From the NCBI GenBank assembly GCA_030630585.1, contig DAOVMU010000036.1, positions 1 through 10,295 of the forward strand: a stretch of 10,295 bases of DNA, read 5' to 3'. This DNA comes from Candidatus Bathyarchaeota archaeon (lineage in GTDB: Archaea > Thermoproteota > Bathyarchaeia > Bathyarchaeales > Bathycorpusculaceae). Below, one piece after another: positions 6,079-10,295 of the stretch. The notes under the pieces are model-generated. The model ran no database searches. It was not told where the DNA came from and was given only the letters and a program-made list of their open reading frames with translations. The position numbers were made by a program, and so were the translations under genes. Numbering within the stretch: position 1 is the first letter of the stretch; every line of letters begins with the position of its first letter.

Positions 6079-6238
6079 ATTGCCTCTACTATTTTCAATA
6101 AGGATACCATTAAGGGTTATGAATAGAGAATCATTAGCGAAACTAAACATAGGCTTAATCACGCATGTCTACTGCGATAAGTTCAAATCGACAAAAACGT
6201 CAGTTTATCTGGAAATAACTGTTCGGAAAAGGAAAGTT

Positions 6239-7312
6239 ATGAGAGGAAAAAAGAGGATAATAATTCACATAGACATGGATCATTTTTTTACAGCAGTTGA
6301 GGAAAGACAGCATCCTGAGTTCAAGGGCAAACCAGTTGTTGTGGGAGCCGATCCTAAAGAAGGAAAAGGAAGGGGAGTTGTCAGCACTTGCAATTATAAG
6401 GCAAGAAAGTTTGGCATTAGGTCGGGCATACCCATTTCAAGGGCTTGGAAACTGTGTCCAGAAGCTATCTACCAGCCAGTTGATTATGAGCTTTACAGGA
6501 AAGTTTCCGATAGAATAATGCGTATTCTGCGTAAATACGCAGAAAAATTCGAGCGGTGGGGAATAGACGAAGCTTTCCTCGACATAACCTCAAGACTAAA
6601 TGACTACAATGAAGCAGAAGCCCTAGCACGCCAAATAAAAAAAGAGATTTTCAAGAAGGAAGAACTCATGTGCTCAATAGGTGTAGGCCCAAACAAGCTT
6701 ATCGCAAAAATAGCTAGCGACTTTCAAAAGCCAGACGGACTAACAATAGTTGAAGAGAAAGGTGTCCAAAGATTTCTTGCTCCGTTACCTGTGCGTAGAC
6801 TCTTGTGGGTTGGACGTAAAACTGAGCAGAAACTGAAAAAGATGGGAATAAAGACCATAGGAGACTTGGCTAGTTACGATCCTGCTGTGCTGACGGAAAC
6901 TTTTGGTGTTATGGGTATCCAACTTCATTTGATGGCGCATGGAATCGACAGAAGCGAAGTTGAAGAAAGAAGAGAAGTCAAATCCATCAGTCGTGACTTA
7001 ACCTTTGAAGAAGACACTGCGGATTCTGAGTTCATCCTCAATACTCTAGACAAACTTTCAAACGAGGTGCACAAAGATGTTGCGGATCAAAAACTCTGTT
7101 TCAAAACAGTTACGGTAAAAGTGCGCTATGAAAATTTCGAAACCCACACCCACGGGAAAACCCTACCCTTCACAACCAATCGACTACGAGACATACAGAA
7201 AACAGTGAGAGAACTCATGCAAGATTATCTCAGGTCAGAGAGGAAAATACGGCTTGTGGGCGTAAGAGTTTCAAAGTTTGTATCCGGAAAAAAGCAAAAA
7301 ACGTTAATATGA
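6239..7312 (+). CDS. dinB: Y-family DNA polymerase (DinB / Pol IV / Dpo4-like)
   Basis: Translesion polymerase of 357 residues, full length for DinB/Dpo4. The palm/fingers start is IIIHIDMDHFFTAVEER, with catalytic Asp12 and the steric-gate aromatic at Phe17. The fingers contain GRGVVSTCNYKARKFGIRSG. The second catalytic motif is GIDEAFLD (Asp110, Glu111), with Gly where Ser is usual. A helix-hairpin-helix thumb (LPVRRLLWVGRKTEQKLKKM, then IKTIGDLASY) and the little-finger domain follow. All three metal-binding acidic residues are present. The C-terminus is QKTLI, like the start of a PCNA-binding QxxL motif but lacking the two aromatic residues. I chose ATG 6239 because homology begins there and AAGG lies upstream. 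The frame is open to 6080, but that part shows no polymerase similarity. The Fe-S scaffold gene follows closely, so the two may be co-transcribed. Confidence 0.95.
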   Translation: MRGKKRIIIHIDMDHFFTAVEERQHPEFKGKPVVVGADPKEGKGRGVVSTCNYKARKFGIRSGIPISRAWKLCPEAIYQPVDYELYRKVSDRIMRILRKYAEKFERWGIDEAFLDITSRLNDYNEAEALARQIKKEIFKKEELMCSIGVGPNKLIAKIASDFQKPDGLTIVEEKGVQRFLAPLPVRRLLWVGRKTEQKLKKMGIKTIGDLASYDPAVLTETFGVMGIQLHLMAHGIDRSEVEERREVKSISRDLTFEEDTADSEFILNTLDKLSNEVHKDVADQKLCFKTVTVKVRYENFETHTHGKTLPFTTNRLRDIQKTVRELMQDYLRSERKIRLVGVRVSKFVSGKKQKTLI

Positions 7313-7349
7313 CGGTTTGAAGGAAGTACTGTTCTACCGAGGGAGCAGT

Positions 7350-7754
7350 TTGAGTGAAGTTCGAAGATTATTAGAAAAATCAGGGTACTCAAACAAAGCA
7401 ATAGAGTATTACTTGAAAAAAGTGAATGTTGGACGTATAGAAAACCCAAGTGTGCACGCAACCTACACCGGGCCATGCGGAGACACCTTAGAGGTCTACC
7501 TAAAAATCGAATCCAACGTAATAAAAGACGCAAAGTTCCAAGCAGTAGGCTGCGCAGGAGCTTTTTCATCAGGGTCAGCTTTAATGGAGATGGTGAAAGA
7601 AAAAACTTTGGAGGAAACAGAAAAAATAACAGAGACAGACATAATCAGTTTCCTCGAAGGCATCCCAAAACAGAAAATCCACTGCGCTTGTCTGGCTAGC
7701 AGAACCTTGCAAAAGGCCATTGAGAAGTACCGGAGCTCTAGGGCTGATACATAA
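7350..7754 (+). CDS. nifU: NifU/IscU-type iron-sulfur cluster assembly scaffold
   Basis: About 134 residues forming one IscU/NifU N-terminal domain. All classical cluster ligands are present: Cys43 in GPCGD with the regulatory Asp45, Cys68 in VGCAGAFSSGSAL, and His111-Cys112 in KIHCAC, which adds an extra Cys114. The lead-in YSNKAIEYYLKKVNVGRIENP matches the family's usual N-terminus. Scaffold proteins assemble [2Fe-2S] or [4Fe-4S] clusters from cysteine-desulfurase sulfur and pass them to apoproteins in the cytosol; no desulfurase gene is in this window. I chose TTG 7350 because GAGG (7339-7342) is seven bases upstream. An in-frame TTG at 7317 would add 11 residues unlike the family and has no good ribosome-binding site. 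It lies just after the polymerase gene. The stop is 11 bases from that of the converging gene. Confidence 0.9.
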   Translation: MSEVRRLLEKSGYSNKAIEYYLKKVNVGRIENPSVHATYTGPCGDTLEVYLKIESNVIKDAKFQAVGCAGAFSSGSALMEMVKEKTLEETEKITETDIISFLEGIPKQKIHCACLASRTLQKAIEKYRSSRADT

Positions 7755-7765
7755 TCTGCCAAAAT

Positions 7766-8311
7766 TCACTTGTGCAAAGCAAACTCCCATCTACACCACA
7801 AATTATCAGGATGCTTGTCTGGTGGGCAAACTATACAGTTTACATCAGCGTTTGGATTCAATGATTTTGCAAAGTTTTTCAAATAGCCAAACCTAACTTT
7901 TTTGCATGGAAACTCGCTTAAGCCTTTTTTCAACCGGGCTTCCTGTGTTCTACACCTAGTGATGCTTAAGACAGCTCTATTATCGCTAGCCTTAACTATC
8001 TTGAAGGGCTGGTCTAAGGCCCAGCTTGACTTGCGCAAAAGATTCATAATCGTTGGAATGTTCGCTTTTTCGTTTACTTGAAATGTTCGCTGCAGGGTTT
8101 TGGCTTCGATTTTAGCCATAATCTGCCAGACTCCAGCATCGATTTCTGTTGCAGTTTCAGTGCCAAACTTTTTCTCAATGCCTAGAAAGTATAAGCCGTC
8201 AACTCTCCACAAGTTTCTGATTTGAAGAAAGAAGAAGTCAAGTAGTTTTTCAATGGGCATTTCAGCCAACATTTCACGATCTTCAACACTTCCAGGAGGA
8301 TAGTCACTCAT
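7766..8311 (-). CDS. DUF6125-like Cys-rich cytosolic protein
   Basis: The 181 residues show no signal peptide or membrane helix. The N-terminal half is helical: PIEKLLDFFFLQIRNLWRVDG (about 19-39), then FLGIEKKFG and an acidic segment with VWQIMAKIEAKTLQ. The C-terminal half holds a conserved Cys/His cluster: Cys120 in CRTQ, Cys136 in FPCK, Cys159 and Cys162 in CIVCPPD, His167, and Cys173 in WCRWEF. I recognise this as the DUF6125 pattern, found in many archaea and anaerobic bacteria with no established function. The spaced Cys residues suggest metal or cluster binding, which is inference. ATG 8311 has no obvious ribosome-binding site, and a TATA-like element about 48 bases away would give a short leader. 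The gene diverges from uppP and converges on the Fe-S scaffold gene. Confidence 0.83.
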   Translation of the reverse strand: MSDYPPGSVEDREMLAEMPIEKLLDFFFLQIRNLWRVDGLYFLGIEKKFGTETATEIDAGVWQIMAKIEAKTLQRTFQVNEKANIPTIMNLLRKSSWALDQPFKIVKASDNRAVLSITRCRTQEARLKKGLSEFPCKKVRFGYLKNFAKSLNPNADVNCIVCPPDKHPDNLWCRWEFALHK

Positions 8312-8355
8312 GTTTAGACGCCAGCGTGAAGATTAGCAAGTTATTATGGATTAAC

Positions 8356-8364
8356 CTTTTAAAT
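8356..8364. promoter_or_regulatory. Symmetrical TATA-like element between the DUF6125-like gene and uppP
   Basis: CTTTTAAAT with a palindromic TTTAAA core. Initiation 25-27 bases away would give a leader of about 14 bases for uppP (start 8400) and about 23 bases for the minus gene (start 8311). A single bidirectional element is plausible but unproven; ATAATA at about 8343-8348 is an alternative for the minus gene. Confidence 0.4.
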
Positions 8365-8399
8365 CTAATCTAGTCAAGAAGAGAGAAGCGGCGAAACAT

Positions 8400-9224
8400 T
8401 TGGAGCAGTTAGTAGAAGCTGTCATTCTGGGGATTGTTCAAGGCTTAACAGAGTGGCTTCCAATATCAAGCACGGGGCACTTGAAATTATTTGAGAAACT
8501 TTTAAACTTTGAGGCTGCGCGTGGGCTTATACTTTTTGATGTTATGCTGCATGTTGGAACTGTAATCGTGATCTTGGTATTTTTCAGAAGAGAAATCAGT
8601 AAAATCGTGTTAGCTCTCGTACATTTAGATTTTAAAACGGAGCACGGGAAAATGGTGCCTCTAGTAATTCTTGGAGTTATCCCTACGGCTTTGATAGGTG
8701 GATTTCTCGGCCAGTTGATAAAGAAGACGTTTCAAGACGTTTTGCCTATTGCCATAGCATTTTTTTTCTGTGGAATAATAGTATACTCTGCAAGGTTTGG
8801 AAGAGATAAAACTGAGAGCATAAGCTATTTGACAGCTGTTGTGATAGGCATTGCACAAGGTATAGCCATAATTCCTGGTATTTCAAGAAGTGGGGCAACC
8901 ATTGCAGTTGCCCTCTTACTTGGAATCAAGCGAGAAAAAGCTTTCAAGTTCTCTTTTCTACTTTCAGTTCCAGCTATACTAGGCGCGTTAGGTTACACCC
9001 TCTATGCGGAGTTTGACGAGTTGACGTCAGCAAGCTTAGGATGGAGTGAAATCCTTGTTGGAACAATCGTAGCGATGCTTGTAGGATACTTTGCCCTAAA
9101 ACTTCTTTGGAAAACCGTAACCAAAAGAAAACTTTATTTGTTTGCATTTTACTGTTGGCTGCTCAGCGCAATATTGATGGGCGCTGTTTTAGGTGTTTTC
9201 CAGCCATTTAGGCTTGCCGGATAA
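8400..9224 (+). CDS. uppP: Polyprenyl-diphosphate phosphatase, UppP/BacA family
   Basis: Integral membrane protein of 274 residues, the usual family length, with about eight hydrophobic helices. The first signature is VQGLTEWLPISSTGHL (Gln14, Glu18, Ser23-Ser24, His27), giving the (E/Q)xxxE pair. The second is PGISRSGAT (159-167) with the catalytic Arg163. The two signatures lie in related segments (GIVQGLTEWLP and GIAQGIAIIPG), reflecting the family's inverted-repeat fold. In bacteria the enzyme hydrolyses undecaprenyl diphosphate to the monophosphate on the outer side of the membrane. In archaea the likely role is recycling polyprenyl or dolichyl carriers for glycan assembly, which fits the heavily sequon-rich surface protein nearby. 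The start is TTG 8400, just before the conserved EAVILGIVQG; only a weak purine-rich run precedes it. The 3' end overlaps the converging CCA gene by 36 bases. Confidence 0.94.
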   Translation: MEQLVEAVILGIVQGLTEWLPISSTGHLKLFEKLLNFEAARGLILFDVMLHVGTVIVILVFFRREISKIVLALVHLDFKTEHGKMVPLVILGVIPTALIGGFLGQLIKKTFQDVLPIAIAFFFCGIIVYSARFGRDKTESISYLTAVVIGIAQGIAIIPGISRSGATIAVALLLGIKREKAFKFSFLLSVPAILGALGYTLYAEFDELTSASLGWSEILVGTIVAMLVGYFALKLLWKTVTKRKLYLFAFYCWLLSAILMGAVLGVFQPFRLAG

Positions 9225-10295
9225 GAACTCTGTTAGAAACTTTGCGAACTCGTTGTTTTTCTTATAAACATCTATTATTTCATCGTTGACGAAGATTTCG
9301 AACCTTTTGCGAAGCGTTTTCGAGATTTGTTCAGCTACGCCCGAGTTTCTTCCGCCATCCTTCAATTTTTCCTCTAAAAGCACTACAGGATCTGTGTATT
9401 TTCTACGTGTCTCTACAACCCATCTTTCATCTTCGATGTAGGGTCCGGAAACAGTGTTCGGCCTGCTTATGTGCTTTTGCAGGAATTTTTCACACTCGTT
9501 TTTCTTTTCAAGTGGCGGTCCTAAATGCTTCTTGACAGGTGAGATTGAGCGTTGGTCAAGCTCGAAGATGAATATGTTGACGGTTTTTTCATCACTCCAT
9601 GGAAGATCTCGCAAAACGTTGAAGCCGCTTAATCGAATCAGTTTGTGTAATGAACGTTGGGACTTGTAAAGCTGTCCCCAAAGAATGTCTGGAACTGCAT
9701 CAACTCTTTCAAAAGTTAGGAAAATAATCGTAGAACCACGCTCCTTGAGTTTTTGCTTTAGCTGCTTTGCCGGTAACACAGCTACATCTGGCGGGTAGAA
9801 GAGCTTTATGCTTGAGTTTTTTAAGAAGACGCGGGCAGCAGCTACGAAAGTGTAAAGCTTTTGCGCTTGAACTGCTGAAGCAACGTTTCGCCCCTTGTCC
9901 ACAGGATCAACCATTACTAAGGGATCTTTGAATAGTAGATTCAATTCGTTTTCTCTTTCTTCGTAACAGCCTTCAATGTCTATGACTATTCTTTTTTTGT
10001 GCTGTGCGAATGCTTTTAGCGTGTTTATGAAAAACTTGTACCGCAGGATCAAGAGTTCGCATAGGTAGCCGCTGAATCCGCCGACTTTGATTTCCGCACC
10101 ATAAACACTTATACCCTTCATGAATTTTTTTAGTAGCCGCACCTCGCCTTTCATTTGCTCCTTTAAGCATTTCTTCACATAGTCTGTGTGGAATGGTGTG
10201 CGGTCTGTAGCGCTTAACCATTCTCCTCGCTTGGTTTTGTAGCAGGGTACAATGTTTACTCTGATATCGTCAACTACTGCCTCCAAATATGGGTG
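9189..10295 (-). CDS. cca: Archaeal class I CCA-adding enzyme (tRNA nucleotidyltransferase), N-terminus outside window
   Basis: The frame stays open to the window edge: His-Pro-Tyr lies directly before the TTG at 10286, so that TTG is internal. From there to the stop are 365 residues covering the end of the catalytic head plus neck, body and tail. Class I archaeal landmarks are DRTPFHTDYV, EVRLLKKFMKG, VYGAEIKVGGFSGYLCELL, VIDIEG, and MVDPVDKGRNVAS with the Arg that helps select C and A. The enzyme adds or repairs the 3' CCA of tRNAs without a nucleic-acid template. The first two catalytic carboxylates lie beyond the edge. At the third, where homologues have VDVVPCY, this protein has VNIVPCY (Asn codon AAC at 10254-10256). 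The tail end overlaps uppP antisense by 36 bases. Family assignment is firm; activity is open. Confidence 0.95.
   Translation of the reverse strand, partial: HPYLEAVVDDIRVNIVPCYKTKRGEWLSATDRTPFHTDYVKKCLKEQMKGEVRLLKKFMKGISVYGAEIKVGGFSGYLCELLILRYKFFINTLKAFAQHKKRIVIDIEGCYEERENELNLLFKDPLVMVDPVDKGRNVASAVQAQKLYTFVAAARVFLKNSSIKLFYPPDVAVLPAKQLKQKLKERGSTIIFLTFERVDAVPDILWGQLYKSQRSLHKLIRLSGFNVLRDLPWSDEKTVNIFIFELDQRSISPVKKHLGPPLEKKNECEKFLQKHISRPNTVSGPYIEDERWVVETRRKYTDPVVLLEEKLKDGGRNSGVAEQISKTLRKRFEIFVNDEIIDVYKKNNEFAKFLTEFLSGKPKWLENT

Noticed and set aside
6080..6238. N-terminal extension of the polymerase frame by 53 residues
   Set aside because: DinB proteins begin within a few residues of the IIIHIDMD strand. 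The extension has no polymerase similarity and overlaps the promoter region of the divergent small gene.
8720..8745. Two GACGTTT-like words close together inside uppP
   Set aside because: They fall in a well-conserved coding region and are explained by codons for Thr-Phe and Asp-Val-Leu. Not counted with the AACGTT set.
1..10295. CRISPR array, insertion sequence, integrase or attachment site
   Set aside because: No regularly spaced long direct repeats, transposase or recombinase genes, or tRNA 3'-end duplications were seen on either strand.

Overview
The window looks archaeal, most likely from an uncultivated Bathyarchaeia-type lineage. That placement is inference from protein flavour; there is no rRNA gene to anchor it. 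The supporting signs are a class I (archaeal-type) CCA-adding enzyme, a surface protein with 19 N-glycosylation sequons and a PEF-CTERM-like tail, a tRNA-Gln with the A1-U72 pair typical of archaea, TATA-box-like promoters with short leaders, and a DUF6125-like protein. Base composition is moderately AT-rich and looks even across the window. I see no transposon, phage or CRISPR signature.

Layout, left to right. Positions 1-210 hold the C-terminal end of a TrmO-type tRNA methyltransferase cut by the window edge. A tRNA-Gln(CUG) with an encoded CCA end lies at 388-463 (minus). After about 300 bases without a gene comes a universal stress protein (771-1238, minus). Upstream of it on the same strand is a 791-residue secreted, membrane-anchored protein (1493-3868). 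This protein diverges from a two-gene operon for an FtsX/MacB-type ABC permease and its LolD-like ATPase (3998-5835, plus). A small archaeal protein (5837-6064, minus) converges on the ATPase gene. Next are a Y-family DNA polymerase (6239-7312) and a NifU/IscU Fe-S scaffold (7350-7754) in one plus-strand run. A DUF6125-like Cys-rich protein (7766-8311, minus) diverges from an UppP-type polyprenyl-diphosphate phosphatase (8400-9224, plus). Its 3' end overlaps the 3' end of the CCA-adding enzyme gene (9189-10295, minus, running off the right edge).

Functional themes. Three genes concern tRNA: TrmO, tRNA-Gln and CCA. A second theme is the cell surface. The large glycoprotein and the MacB/LolCDE-like transporter share a divergent promoter region, and UppP would recycle the lipid carrier that archaeal N-glycosylation needs. 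The polymerase and Fe-S scaffold form an unexpected pair. Three convergent gene pairs have 3' ends that overlap or lie within about 12 bases.

The most notable single observation is in the CCA-adding enzyme. The position I align to the third catalytic carboxylate (Asp110 of the Archaeoglobus enzyme) reads Asn (AAC, 10254-10256), in the same window as a tRNA gene that encodes its own CCA. The most system-like candidate is the divergent surface-glycoprotein/ABC-transporter locus.
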